DNA of 64,000 bases from Pedobacter sp. WC2423 (GTDB taxonomy: Bacteria; Bacteroidota; Bacteroidia; Sphingobacteriales; Sphingobacteriaceae): the NCBI RefSeq assembly GCF_040822065.1, contig NZ_CP162005.1:62001-126000 (forward strand). The letters are read 5' to 3'. Under the pieces are notes generated by a model, which saw only the letters and a program-made list of their open reading frames with translations, searched no databases and was not told the DNA's origin. Of the stretch, positions 43,301-52,012 are shown one piece after another (positions within the stretch are counted from its first letter, which is position 1; the number at the start of each line of letters is the position of its first letter). The position numbers were made by a program, and so were the translations under genes.

Positions 43301-46300
43301 AGAGGGTGATTTAACAGTTAAACCAGATGTTTCTCTTTTGTTGCTTTCAGGAGCAAAAGATCAGACAGTTTGTATCAATGCTGCAATCACACCTATCGTT
43401 TATACCGTAGCAAATGAAACAGGGGCTACAGTAGATAACCTGCCAGCAGGAATAATCTGGAAACGTGAGAATGGCAAGATCACAATCAGTGGAACACCAA
43501 CGGTTTCGGGCACATTGCATTATAAGATTACAGCCACTGGCGATTGTCAGTCAGCTACAGCAGAGGGTGATTTAACAGTTAAACCAGACGTTTCGTTAAC
43601 ATTATTATCTGGCGCTAAAAACCAATCTATCTGTATCAATACAGCGATTGAACCTATCATTTATACCGTAGCGAATGAAACAGGGGCTACAGTTGATAAC
43701 CTGCCAGCAGGAATAATCTGGAAACGTGAGAATGGCAAGATCACAATCAGTGGAACATCAACGGTTTCGGGTACATTACATTATAAGATCACAGCCACTG
43801 GCGATTGTCAGTCGGCTACAGCAGAGGGGGATATAACGGTTAAACCAGACGTTTCATTAACATTATTATCTGGCGCTAAAGATCAGACAGTGTGTATCAA
43901 TGCTGCAATCACACCTATCGTTTATACCGTAGCAAATGAAACAGGGGCCGCAGTAGATAACCTGCCAGCAGGAATAATCTGGAAACGCGAGAATGGTAAG
44001 ATCACAATCAGTGGAACACCAACGGTTTCGGGTACATTGCATTATAAGATTACAGCCACTGGCGATTGTCAGTCAGCTACAGCAGAGGGTGATTTAACAG
44101 TTAAACCAGATGTTTCTCTTGTATTGCTTTCAGGAACAAAAGATCAGACAGTTTGTATCAATGCTGCAATCACACCTATCATTTATACCGTAGCAAATGA
44201 AACAGGGGCTGCAGTTGATAACCTGCCAGCAGGAATAATCTGGAAACGTGAGAATGGCAAGATCACAATCAGTGGAACACCAACGGTTTCTGGTACATTG
44301 CATTATAAGATTACAGCCACTGGCGATTGTCAGTCAGCTACAGCAGAGGGTGATTTAACAGTTAAACCAGATGTTTCTCTTTTGTTGCTTTCAGGAGCAA
44401 AAGATCAGACAGTTTGTATCAATGCTGCAATCACACCTATCGTTTATACCGTAGCAAATGAAACAGGGGCTACAGTAGATAACCTGCCAGCAGGAATAAT
44501 CTGGAAACGTGAGAATGGCAAGATCACAATCAGTGGAACACCAACGGTTTCTGGTACATTGCATTATAAGATTACAGCCACTGGCGATTGTCAGTCAGCT
44601 ACAGCAGAGGGTGATTTAACAGTTAAACCAGATGTTTCATTAACATTATTATCTGGTGCTAAAGATCAGACAGTGTGTATCAATGCTGCAATCATACCTA
44701 TTGTTTATACCGTAGCAAATGAAACTGCTGTTACCGTTGATAACCTGCCTGCGGGAGTAAGCTGGATTCAGGCAGGTAATAAGATCACAATCAGTGGAAC
44801 ACCAACGGTTTCTGGTACATTGCATTATAAGATTACAGCCACTGGCGATTGTCAGTCAGCTACAGCAGAGGGTGATTTAACGGTTAAACCAGATGTTTCT
44901 CTTGTGTTGCTTTCAGGAGCAAAAGATCAGACAGTTTGTATCAATGCTGCAATCACACCTATTGTTTATACCGTAGCGAATGAAACAGGGGCCGCAGTAG
45001 ATAATCTGCCAGCAGGAATAATCTGGAAACGTGAGAATGGCAAGATCACAATCAGTGGAACACCAACGGTTTCTGGTACATTGCATTATAAGATTACAGC
45101 CACTGGCGATTGTCAGTCAGCTACAGCAGAGGGTGATTTAAAAGTTAAACCAGACGTTTCATTAACATTATTATCTGGCGCTAAAAACCAATCTATCTGT
45201 ATCAATACAGCGATTGAACCTATCATTTATACCGTAGCGAATGAAACAGGGGCTACAGTTGATAACCTACCAGCAGGAATAATCTGGAAACGCGAGAATG
45301 GCAAGATCACAATCAGTGGAACACCAACGGTTTCGGGTACATTACATTATAAGATCACAGCCACTGGCGATTGTAAGTCAGCTACAGCAGAGGGTGATTT
45401 AACGGTTAAACCAGACGTTTCATTAACATTATTATCTGGTGCTAAAGATCAGACAGTGTGTATCAATGCTGCAATCATACCTATTGTTTATACAGTAGCA
45501 AATGAAACTGCTGTTACAGTTGATAACCTGCCTGCGGGAGTAAGCTGGATTCAGGCAGGTAATAAAATCACAATCAGTGGAACACCAACGGTTTCAGGTA
45601 CATTACATTATAAGATCACAGCCACTGGCGATTGTCAGTCAGCTACAGCAGAGGGTGATTTAACAGTTAAACCAGACGTTTCATTAACATTATTATCTGG
45701 CGCTAAAAACCAACCTATCTGTATCAATACAGCGATTGAACCTATCATTTATACCGTAGCAAATGAAACAGGGGCTACAGTTGATAACCTGCCAGCAGGA
45801 ATAATCTGGAAACGTGAGAATGGCAAGATCACAATCAGTGGAACACCAACGGTTTCGGGTACATTACATTATAAGATTACAGCCACTGGCGATTGTCAGT
45901 CAGCTACAGCAGAAGGGGATTTAACGGTTAAACCAGATGTTTCATTAACATTATTATCTGGCGCTAAAAACCAATCTATCTGTATCAATACAGCGATTGA
46001 ACCTATCATTTATACCGTAACGAATGAAACAGCGGCCACAGTAGATAACCTGCCAGCAGGAATAATCTGGAAACATGAGAATGGCAAGATCACAATCAGC
46101 GGAACACCAACAGTTTCGGGTACATTACACTATAAAATCACGGCTACAGGCGATTGTCAGTCAGCTATAGCAGAAGGAGATTTAACAGTCAAACCAGATG
46201 TGACCATAACTTTAACTTCAGCAGTAAATACTGATAAGCAGGAACTGTGCGTAAACAAAACAATTACCCAAATCGAATACCAAACAACTAACGCAAAGAA

Positions 46301-48824
46301 TACTACAGCTTCGGGCTTACCAGCAGAACTGACAGGAGTTTATAATAATACAACCGGCAAATTCACTATCACAGGCACACCTTCAACAGCTGGGTTAATC
46401 ACTTATACCATCACAGCAACAGGTGACTGTAAAACAGCAAATATAACCGGGACAATCTTCGTTAAACCAACCGTTGAACTCGTATTAACAACTGGCAGCA
46501 ATAACCAGTCATCTTGTATCAACACACCGATATCAAATACAATCTACACCGTAAGTAATGGAACCGCAGTTGCAACTAACCTTCCACCAGGTTTAAATCA
46601 AAACTATGCAAACGGGCTATTGACCATTAGTGGAATTCCTACGCAATCAGGTACATTTATCTATACAATAACCGCTACAGGAGACTGTGGTACTAAAGAA
46701 CTTCACGCGCAAATTGATGTATATCCAAATGCAATTATGGAGCTTCTCTCTCCGGCAGGAAGCGATCAGCCTGTCCTATGTATCAATACATCACTTCATC
46801 CAATAACTTACAAAATAACAAATGCGACAGGCGCAACAATATCGGCCTTGCCAGCGGGTTTGACATCAAACTACGATCCTGCTACAAAACAATTTACTAT
46901 TACCGGCGCCCCTTCAATATCCGGAACTTTCCCTTACACCATAACTACTACCGGAGGATGCGCATCAGTCATACTGACCGGTACAATTAAAGTAAACCCA
47001 AATACAACTTTACAATTAACCACTGCATCCTCAACAGCGAATCAAACACTATGTATAAATAGTAATAACCTGCAAACCATTACCTATCGAACTACAAATG
47101 CAACAGATGCTAAAGTAACTGGCCTGCCAGCAGGATTAATTTGGTCATACGACAATAATCAGCTTATAATAAATGGAATTCCAACCCAATCAGGAATATT
47201 CAACTATACCGTTAGTACCACTGGTTTATGTCAAACCCAGCAACTGAGCGGAACAATAATCGTTAGCCCGAACCCAATTGGCTTTAATGATGTGATCAAT
47301 AATCTGACTTGCACAAATAACAGCATTCAGTACAACCTGCAAGACAATATAAACAATACAGCAAATGGTGGAAATTCAGTTCCTGCTACATTTACATGGA
47401 CAGTTGCTCCAAACAATAACGTAAAAGGTCTGAACAGTGGTTCTGGAAACAACATCAACGCCACTCTCATTAACTCAAGTCATACCCCTCAGCAAGTTAT
47501 CTATACCGTAACCCCAACTTCAGTTACAGGAGGTTGTCCGGGAAAAACTTTTACCGTTACCATCAATGTACCCGTATGCAGCAGCCTGAGCCTTACAAAA
47601 ACTGCGAATGTAAATTTGGTTTCAACAGCAGGAGATCAGATACAATATACTATCACAGTGAAAAATACAGGTACAGCGAACCATACCAGCGTTCAGGTAA
47701 CAGATCCATTTTTAGGTGGTGTATTAAGAGGGCCGGCTTATGGAGATAATGGAAATGGTATTCTTGAAGCTAATGAATCATGGGTATATACAGGAACTTA
47801 CCGCGTTACTCAAAAAGACATTGACGAAAACGGTAAACCAAATGCTAGATCAGGTAAAATCATAAACAAAGCAAGTTTAACCACGGGTGAAATGTCAACT
47901 CCTTTAACAGCAATTGCTACAGTTGATATTGTAACCAACGGATCAATTGTACTGCTGAAAACAGGCGTGATCAGCAGTGACTTCTCTACTATCGTTTATA
48001 CTTTCAAAATAACGAATAACGGAAGAGTGAAACTCTACAACCTGAATCTGATGGATACCAAAATTGGCGGACAACTCAACCTGGGAACCACTGAAATTGC
48101 CGCGGGAGCATCCATTACAGTTACCGCAACCTATAAAGTATCAGATGAAGAAAAAAGAGATGGAAGAGTTGTCAATACTGCGACCATTAAAGGTTATACA
48201 CCATCTGGCGATCCTGTTTCCGACATTTCAGGTACACAGGCGAATAATGATGAGCCAACGGTTCACATTATTGAAGATGCACCACAGGCGATAGATGATA
48301 AAGCAGAAGTTCAGATTAACCAGACCGTTGTGATCAATATTGCAGGAAATGATATAGCCTCACTAAATGGCCTGAATAAAGCAAGCATAGAAAGTACACA
48401 ACCGTCAAACGGAAAAGTAGAGGTACATATGGATGGAACAGTAACTTACACTCCAAATAAAGGCTACTCAGGGCAAGATGAGTTTACTTATTATATCTAC
48501 GATTCTAAAGCTGGAGGGGCAAAAATAAGTAACAGAGCTACTGTAACTATCACTGTCATTCCAATTGGTTTATTCATTCCAAATACGATCACTCCAAACG
48601 GGGATGGTAAAAATGATACTTTCAAAATCATTGGAAGAGAAAGCTTTGACGGCATTGAACTCCTGGTGTTTAACCGCTGGGGTAACGAAGTATACAAGAA
48701 TAACAATTACCTGGACGAATGGGATGGCTCCGGATTAACAGAAGGAACTTATTACTATGTTATCACCTTGAAAAAAGCCGGAAGCAAGGTGAATAAAAAT
48801 GGTTGGATACTTATAAAAAGATAA
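37350..48824 (+). CDS. Giant SprB-like surface adhesin with type B T9SS sorting domain
   Basis: 3,824 residues. Long signal peptide to ~56 (ends SSRAQ); L-type-lectin-like domain ~60-335 (GADGLSFFLFDAS, YLGIGLDEFGNFSNHGEG); two further beta domains and an Ig-like domain to ~640; about 30 Ig-like repeats ~640-3307, each with two conserved Cys (near CINxxI and in TATGDC), in a 91-residue type A and an 87-residue type B; a PKD-like module; two DUF11-like modules ~3410-3640 (SLTKTANVN, VTDPFLGG); a cadherin-like module (GYSGQDEFTYYIYD); and a C-terminal gliding-motility domain (FIPNTITPNGDGKNDTF ... GNEVYKN, ending GWILIKR). It should be exported by the type IX system and held on the surface, for adhesion or gliding. 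The next gene is its likely PorP/SprF partner. Confidence 0.93.
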   Translation: MNKSLRFKLLTKFTSLIHSLTAHMNRRGIAAKKGLLAITSVGLFFLFTLNPFSSRAQFPYDESFRNSTTNKPDVKFGGDPTAFLTALKPISGSVTDAQGEGYLRLTNNTKKQKGYVYSNNIFLGTYGLNIEFEYFTYGGGNDGADGLSFFLFDASVADADFNIGGFGGSLGYAQLNKDGKDFKGVSKGYLGIGLDEFGNFSNHGEGRQGDKDQIPNSIVLRGAGDGFAYVPTNYPLLTTVKTSALATDAFNIAGGSRTAKDGDPEYRKVFINLVPRQGGGLLISVSIKHGGVITPVIVKFPYTTPIPAKGLKYGIASSTGDNVNYHEIRGLTLTVDKSVLSQPVAPSPSMIICQGASGSLDILAGATKPNAGGDPNPDNVDLNPLTTEIDRQFVTDAGTFVFDNVNTKLLTFTPKQGFSGSSAPIQFTFMDVYGAKSTVGTATFNINSPIIVTQPVSTAICENSNFTTTVAASGPSLSYQWQVNTGSSWDPVADPDGSLGSKTNTLNITRVPFTYNGYKYRVQVSSPGGCNIISDIISLTVNQLPTAAISPLKQDVCQDSPDIPVTFSGKYGAAPYTFYYTISDGTVKSAIKTLTTSGSSNSITINHPANVPGVFTYEIVKVSNSTCSNDLITRSKLTIIPNASVGLAPLSGTAVQNVCVGVPMQSIVYQVKDADEATVSFNKINPGITFIYDAVKQTITISGTSSLVGKFPFTVNTIGGCSTASTTGEINVLPNTAIALTSAVKTDQQEVCVNHGITQIEYQVTNGKNATVVGLPAEMVSVYNAVTGKFTISGTPVNAGLITYTITATGDCNPASITGTINVKPDVTIALTSAVKTDQQELCVNKPITQIEYQVSDGKAATVTGLPAELTSVYNAVTGKFTISGTPVNAGLITYTITATGDCNPASITGTINVKPDVTIALVSALKTDQQELCVNKPITQIEYQVTNGKAATITGLPVELTGVYNNTTGKFTISGTPVNAGLITYTITATGDCKLASITGTINVKPDVTIALTSAVKTDQQEMCLNKAITQIEYQVTNGKAATITGLPAELTSAYDALTGKFTISGTPTTAGLITYTITATGDCKLAGITGTINVKPDVTIALTSAVKTDQQELCVNKPITQIEYQVTNGKAATITGLPAELTSAYDALTGKFTISGTPATAGLITYTITATGDCKLASITGTINVKPDVTIALTSAVKTDQQELCVNKPITQIEYQVTNGKGATITGLPAELTGVYNNTTGKFTISGTPVNEGLITYTIMATGDCKLASITGTINVKPDVTVALTSAVNTDQQELCVNKAITQIEYQVVNGKAATITGLPAELTSAYDAVTGKFTISGTPVNAGLITYTITATGDCKLAGITGTINVKPDVTIALTSAVKTDQQELCVNKAITQIEYHVTNGKAATITGLPSTLTGVYNNTTGKFTITGTPSTAGLITYTITATGDCKLASITGTINVKPDVTIALTSAVNTDQQELCVNKAITQIEYQVTNGKNATIIGLPAELTSAYDALTGKFTISGTPATAGLITYTITATGDCKLANIIGTINVKPDVTIALTSAVKTDRQELCVNIAITQIEYQVTNGKAAMITGLPAELISTYDALAGKFIISGTPATAGQITYTITATGDCKLANITGTINVKPDVSLVLLSGTKDQTVCINAATIPIVYTVANETGAAVDNLPAGIIWKRENGKITISGTPTVSGTLHYKITATGDCQSATAEGDLTVKPDVSLLLLSGAKDQTVCINAAITPIVYTVANETGTAVDNLPAGIIWKRENGKITISGTPTVSGTLHYKITATGDCQSATAEGDLTVKPDVSLVLLSGAKDQTVCINAAITPIVYTVANETGAAVDNLPAGIIWKRENGKITISGTPTVSGTLHYKITATGDCQSATAEGDLTVKPDVSLLLLSGAKDQTVCINAAITPIVYTVANETGATVDNLPAGIIWKRENGKITISGTPTVSGTLHYKITATGDCQSATAEGDLTVKPDVSLLLLSGAKDQTVCINAAITPIVYTVANETGATVDNLPAGIIWKRENGKITISGTPTVSGTLHYKITATGDCQSATAEGDLTVKPDVSLTLLSGAKNQSICINTAIEPIIYTVANETGATVDNLPAGIIWKRENGKITISGTSTVSGTLHYKITATGDCQSATAEGDITVKPDVSLTLLSGAKDQTVCINAAITPIVYTVANETGAAVDNLPAGIIWKRENGKITISGTPTVSGTLHYKITATGDCQSATAEGDLTVKPDVSLVLLSGTKDQTVCINAAITPIIYTVANETGAAVDNLPAGIIWKRENGKITISGTPTVSGTLHYKITATGDCQSATAEGDLTVKPDVSLLLLSGAKDQTVCINAAITPIVYTVANETGATVDNLPAGIIWKRENGKITISGTPTVSGTLHYKITATGDCQSATAEGDLTVKPDVSLTLLSGAKDQTVCINAAIIPIVYTVANETAVTVDNLPAGVSWIQAGNKITISGTPTVSGTLHYKITATGDCQSATAEGDLTVKPDVSLVLLSGAKDQTVCINAAITPIVYTVANETGAAVDNLPAGIIWKRENGKITISGTPTVSGTLHYKITATGDCQSATAEGDLKVKPDVSLTLLSGAKNQSICINTAIEPIIYTVANETGATVDNLPAGIIWKRENGKITISGTPTVSGTLHYKITATGDCKSATAEGDLTVKPDVSLTLLSGAKDQTVCINAAIIPIVYTVANETAVTVDNLPAGVSWIQAGNKITISGTPTVSGTLHYKITATGDCQSATAEGDLTVKPDVSLTLLSGAKNQPICINTAIEPIIYTVANETGATVDNLPAGIIWKRENGKITISGTPTVSGTLHYKITATGDCQSATAEGDLTVKPDVSLTLLSGAKNQSICINTAIEPIIYTVTNETAATVDNLPAGIIWKHENGKITISGTPTVSGTLHYKITATGDCQSAIAEGDLTVKPDVTITLTSAVNTDKQELCVNKTITQIEYQTTNAKNTTASGLPAELTGVYNNTTGKFTITGTPSTAGLITYTITATGDCKTANITGTIFVKPTVELVLTTGSNNQSSCINTPISNTIYTVSNGTAVATNLPPGLNQNYANGLLTISGIPTQSGTFIYTITATGDCGTKELHAQIDVYPNAIMELLSPAGSDQPVLCINTSLHPITYKITNATGATISALPAGLTSNYDPATKQFTITGAPSISGTFPYTITTTGGCASVILTGTIKVNPNTTLQLTTASSTANQTLCINSNNLQTITYRTTNATDAKVTGLPAGLIWSYDNNQLIINGIPTQSGIFNYTVSTTGLCQTQQLSGTIIVSPNPIGFNDVINNLTCTNNSIQYNLQDNINNTANGGNSVPATFTWTVAPNNNVKGLNSGSGNNINATLINSSHTPQQVIYTVTPTSVTGGCPGKTFTVTINVPVCSSLSLTKTANVNLVSTAGDQIQYTITVKNTGTANHTSVQVTDPFLGGVLRGPAYGDNGNGILEANESWVYTGTYRVTQKDIDENGKPNARSGKIINKASLTTGEMSTPLTAIATVDIVTNGSIVLLKTGVISSDFSTIVYTFKITNNGRVKLYNLNLMDTKIGGQLNLGTTEIAAGASITVTATYKVSDEEKRDGRVVNTATIKGYTPSGDPVSDISGTQANNDEPTVHIIEDAPQAIDDKAEVQINQTVVINIAGNDIASLNGLNKASIESTQPSNGKVEVHMDGTVTYTPNKGYSGQDEFTYYIYDSKAGGAKISNRATVTITVIPIGLFIPNTITPNGDGKNDTFKIIGRESFDGIELLVFNRWGNEVYKNNNYLDEWDGSGLTEGTYYYVITLKKAGSKVNKNGWILIKR
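39552..42281 (+). repeat. Array of ten 273-bp repeats (type A) inside the adhesin gene
   Basis: Unit starts are exactly 273 bp apart: 39552, 39825, 40098, 40371, 40644, 40917, 41190, 41463, 41736, 42009. Each encodes 91 residues with ALTSAVKTDQQELCVN, ITQIEYQVTNGKAAT and KFTISGTP. The first unit is the most divergent. An eleventh, isolated type A unit lies at 46197-46469 beyond the type B array. Confidence 0.95.
42282..46196 (+). repeat. Array of fifteen 261-bp repeats (type B) inside the adhesin gene
   Basis: Unit starts step by exactly 261 bp from 42282 to 45936. Each encodes 87 residues (LLSGAKDQTVCINAAITPI, YTVANETG, NLPAGIIWKRENGKITISG, LHYKITATGDC). Copies are near-identical in their last two thirds, while the first third comes in discrete variants (KDQTVCINAA versus KNQSICINTAIEPI), and units 10 and 13 share a replaced middle block (VSWIQAGNK). 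Confidence 0.95.
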
Positions 48825-49828
48825 TGAAGAAACTGTATAAAATATTACTGCTGATTTGCGCTATCGGTTTATTTACCGGTCATGCTTCTGCGCAGCAAAA
48901 TATTCAGTTCTCTCAATATATATTTAACACACTGAGCGTAAATCCTGCATACGCAGGATATAAAGAAGAATGGTTTGCTCAAATGGCGCTGCGTAACCAA
49001 TGGGTAGGAATTCAAGGTGCACCTAAAACAGGACAAATTTCTATTGATGGGATTCTGGATCCGCAGACTACCAAACACGGAGTTGGATTACAGATCACTT
49101 CCGATAAATTAGGGCCTCAGACTTCTAACGCTATTACGCTAAACTATGCCTTTCGTATACAACTCGATGGAGCAGACACACGTCGTTTAAGCTTTGGTTT
49201 AGGAGTAGGAGCAGCACAATACGGATTAGACGGGAGTGTGCTGACTACTGTTGATGGAGGAGATGGCTCAATTCCAACCGGAGGTTCCAGTAAGATTGCA
49301 CCAGACTTCCGTGCGGGTATTTACTATACTACTCCTTATTGGTATGCTGGTATCTCAGCCCTTAACCTGTTATCAAATAGTAAATCTGTTGATGATTACC
49401 GCAGAAGTACTAATATTGCTGATAACATTATCCGTACCAGGCATATGTACTTTGTTGCAGGCGCACTGATCAATGCCGCTACAGATTTGCGGTTCAGACC
49501 AAGCATAATGATCAGAGAAGATTTCAAAGGTCCCACCAATGCAGACTTTAATATCATGGCCATATTTAATGATAAAATATGGCTTGGCGGAGGATACCGG
49601 ACAAGTATCAAAGCTTTTAAAAAAGAATATCAGAATACTGATGTATCCAGTCAGGCCGCACTGATCGGAATTGCCCAGTTTTATGTAAATGAGCGCTTCA
49701 GGATAGGTTATTCTTACGACTATGCGATTTCTAAACTTAACGGATATCAGTCCGGAACACACGAAATTACTGTAGGAATAGCCTTCGGAAAAGCACCTAA
49801 ATCATCTATCTGTCCAAGAGTATTCTAA
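48824..49828 (+). CDS. PorP/SprF-family type IX secretion outer-membrane protein
   Basis: 334 residues from ATG 48824, which shares its A with the adhesin stop (TAATG). Signal peptide ending HASAQ; then the family opening QNIQFSQYIFNTLSVNPAYAG, barrel strands throughout and a C-terminal RIGYSYDYAISKLNGYQSGTHEI pattern. In Flavobacterium, SprF is needed for SprB to reach the surface. The overlap with the adhesin gene implies translational coupling and a dedicated pairing. Confidence 0.93.
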   Translation: MKKLYKILLLICAIGLFTGHASAQQNIQFSQYIFNTLSVNPAYAGYKEEWFAQMALRNQWVGIQGAPKTGQISIDGILDPQTTKHGVGLQITSDKLGPQTSNAITLNYAFRIQLDGADTRRLSFGLGVGAAQYGLDGSVLTTVDGGDGSIPTGGSSKIAPDFRAGIYYTTPYWYAGISALNLLSNSKSVDDYRRSTNIADNIIRTRHMYFVAGALINAATDLRFRPSIMIREDFKGPTNADFNIMAIFNDKIWLGGGYRTSIKAFKKEYQNTDVSSQAALIGIAQFYVNERFRIGYSYDYAISKLNGYQSGTHEITVGIAFGKAPKSSICPRVF

Positions 49829-51201
49829 ATATTTATAAGGTTCTGGATACTATATAATAATATTTCAAGCGCCATATCATCCACATCTTTGCTGGAATTA
49901 CTCAATACAACCAAACCAATTTGCTTTTCTTTTACAAAGGCACAATAACTTCTGAATCCTCCGGTTCCTCCATTATGCCAGATAATTGTATCTTCATTGA
50001 AAAATTGGGTAACCCAGGCAAGTCCCCGCCCATAGCCATTCTGAATATTAGTTTGATGATGGGTTAATGAAAAATCTCTGGTGGAATCATTGATATTTGC
50101 GCGCAGATAGCTTAACAAGTCATCCAGATCAGACTTTAATCCGCCAGCAGCTTTAAAATCCCCTAAATCCCAATAACCTGCATCTTCACCATTTTCGTGA
50201 TCATATCCGGCAACAAGAGAATCCTGACGACCCGCAGGAACTTCATAAGTTGTATTTTTCATTTCCAATGGGACTGTAATCACTTCCTGGAGCAGTTTTT
50301 TTAGCGGAAGCTGATAAAGATCTTCCAGTATCATTCCCAGCACAGCAAAACCAAGATTTGAATATTCGGCTCTTGTACCCGGAGGCTCATCCAGAACGAA
50401 ACTTTTCAGATATTCACTAATCATTTCCTTCGAATAATTCAGATAGGGATTACGCTCCACATAACCCTCATGCGCTTCGAAATTCTCAGGAAGTCCGGGT
50501 AAACCCGAAGTATGGTTGCAAAGGGCTATAACGCTTATTGGTGTGCCCTCAAATTGCAGATTTGGATAATCCCCTGATAAGTATTTTCTGATATCATCAT
50601 TTAGTCCGATTTTGCCCTGATTGATCGCGTGCGCAAGTATAACAGCTGTAAAAGTCTTGGAAATTGAGCCAATTTCATAAAGAGAATGACTATCTGGCAA
50701 AACGCTGTTTCCTTGTTGTGTCTCTCCATAAAAGAAAGTTTCAGTATATGTTCCATGAATCAAGCCAATACTGAGGCTCCGGTTATTAGGATCCTGAAGA
50801 TAATTAATGGCCTGCTGGTCAATAAAACGGTGTAAGGGATTAGCTAATGGATTAGCAGACAGAATTGTGAGCGGATCTCTGCTATTTAAAATCTCTTCTT
50901 CCTGATCAACCGGCTCCCAATTCACCAGGGCAAGCAACTGATCTGCTGTTAAAGATATCTTTAAAGAAAGTTCCCCATATTTGAAATTTACCAGGTACTC
51001 CGATACTTCTTCTTCAGACTTTATAAATTCCCAGGAAGTAATTTCTCCAAGGCTTCGCTTTATGTCATAATGATAGAAATCCATGACTGTCTTTTCAGGA
51101 ACATGCTGCTTAAATTCAGCAGCATGCAAATGATAGATTTCAGCAAATTGATCATGGTTATAAAATCCGGCCAGCTGGCTGATCATTTGTTCAGGATTCA
51201 T
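49825..51201 (-). CDS. Serine hydrolase (class C beta-lactamase family) with DUF3887-like N-terminal domain
   Basis: 458 residues. Residues ~1-100 resemble DUF3887 (MNPEQMISQLAGFYNHDQF, then VNFKYGELSLKISLTADQL). The hydrolase domain has SISKTF (Ser-x-x-Lys nucleophile), EYSNLGFAVLG (Tyr-x-Asn) and WHNGGTGGFRS in the place of KTG. No signal peptide was found, so it may be cytoplasmic. Likely an esterase or D-aminopeptidase-type enzyme rather than a drug-resistance lactamase. Its stop overlaps that of the sprF-like gene (CTAA at 49825-49828). Confidence 0.88.
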   Translation of the reverse strand: MNPEQMISQLAGFYNHDQFAEIYHLHAAEFKQHVPEKTVMDFYHYDIKRSLGEITSWEFIKSEEEVSEYLVNFKYGELSLKISLTADQLLALVNWEPVDQEEEILNSRDPLTILSANPLANPLHRFIDQQAINYLQDPNNRSLSIGLIHGTYTETFFYGETQQGNSVLPDSHSLYEIGSISKTFTAVILAHAINQGKIGLNDDIRKYLSGDYPNLQFEGTPISVIALCNHTSGLPGLPENFEAHEGYVERNPYLNYSKEMISEYLKSFVLDEPPGTRAEYSNLGFAVLGMILEDLYQLPLKKLLQEVITVPLEMKNTTYEVPAGRQDSLVAGYDHENGEDAGYWDLGDFKAAGGLKSDLDDLLSYLRANINDSTRDFSLTHHQTNIQNGYGRGLAWVTQFFNEDTIIWHNGGTGGFRSYCAFVKEKQIGLVVLSNSSKDVDDMALEILLYSIQNLINI

Positions 51202-51213
51202 AAGGCAAAGAAA

Positions 51214-51918
51214 TTACAATTCGGGCTTTATCTTTTCCCATACATTTTCTGCAACTATTTTGTGGCCTTCTGGTGTTGGATGAATTCCGTCTTTCTGATT
51301 TAAACGCGGGATGCCACCTACATTTTTTAATAAAAAAGGCACGAACTCCATGTTGTTTTTTTGAGCAAGCGCCGGGAAGAGCGCAGCAAATGCTTTAGTG
51401 TATTTCTCACCCATACTTGGTGGCATCTGCATTCCGGTAAGCAGTAACTTCGCTTTTGGATATTTCTTTTTTACCTGATCCACTACAGCTTGTAAATTCG
51501 CTGCTGTTTCTATTACAGGAACTCCTCTTAAGCCGTCATTAGCCCCTAGTTCCAACACAAAAATATCTATTGGTTGTTTCAGCAACCAGTTGATGCGACT
51601 TTTTCCTGCCGCAGAAGTCTCTCCACTTAAACCACCGTTAATTACCTGATATGGTAAATGTAAAGAGTCAATTTTCTGCTGAATCAGTGCAGGAAAAGCC
51701 TGTTCCGGGTTTACACCTAAACCAGCTGTTAAACTAGTTCCAAAAAACAGGATATGTTTAACTGAATCCTGTTTTGGTTTATGCTCTGCCTGTACAGCAT
51801 CTTTGACCTGAGTTGCTGTAGTCTGATCAGTCTTTTTATCCATATGACCACAACCAGATAGTACAATAGCGGATATTATCAAAACGATGTAATTATAACG
51901 TAACTTAATACTTTTCAT
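51214..51918 (-). CDS. TesA-like SGNH-hydrolase lipoprotein (arylesterase)
   Basis: 234 residues: lipobox LSGC (Cys22), then an SGNH hydrolase with block I FFGTSLTAGLG (Ser), block II GGLSGETSAAG (Gly), block III ELGANDGLRG (Asn) and block V DGIHPTPEGH (Asp, His). It hydrolyses esters or acyl-thioesters in the periplasm. It is divergent from an ABC ATPase and permease of YbbA/YbbP type; in E. coli tesA lies in the same divergent order beside ybbA-ybbP. Twelve bases to the serine hydrolase gene. Confidence 0.88.
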   Translation of the reverse strand: MKSIKLRYNYIVLIISAIVLSGCGHMDKKTDQTTATQVKDAVQAEHKPKQDSVKHILFFGTSLTAGLGVNPEQAFPALIQQKIDSLHLPYQVINGGLSGETSAAGKSRINWLLKQPIDIFVLELGANDGLRGVPVIETAANLQAVVDQVKKKYPKAKLLLTGMQMPPSMGEKYTKAFAALFPALAQKNNMEFVPFLLKNVGGIPRLNQKDGIHPTPEGHKIVAENVWEKIKPEL

Positions 51919-52012
51919 CTTATAAAAGGATTGGTTTTTGATAGATTAAAGGTAACAAAATACCATCTGTTGCGTCAAATATCAATAAATATCATCATTT
52001 AACCTTATTTCT

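Noticed and set aside
39552..46196. Regular repeats considered as a CRISPR array
   Set aside because: Units are 261 and 273 bp, contiguous, in frame and encode Ig-like domains; there are no spacers and no cas genes.
49825..51201. Class C beta-lactamase family protein considered as an antibiotic-resistance gene
   Set aside because: No signal peptide, HNG in place of KTG and a DUF3887-like domain in front point to a general serine hydrolase.
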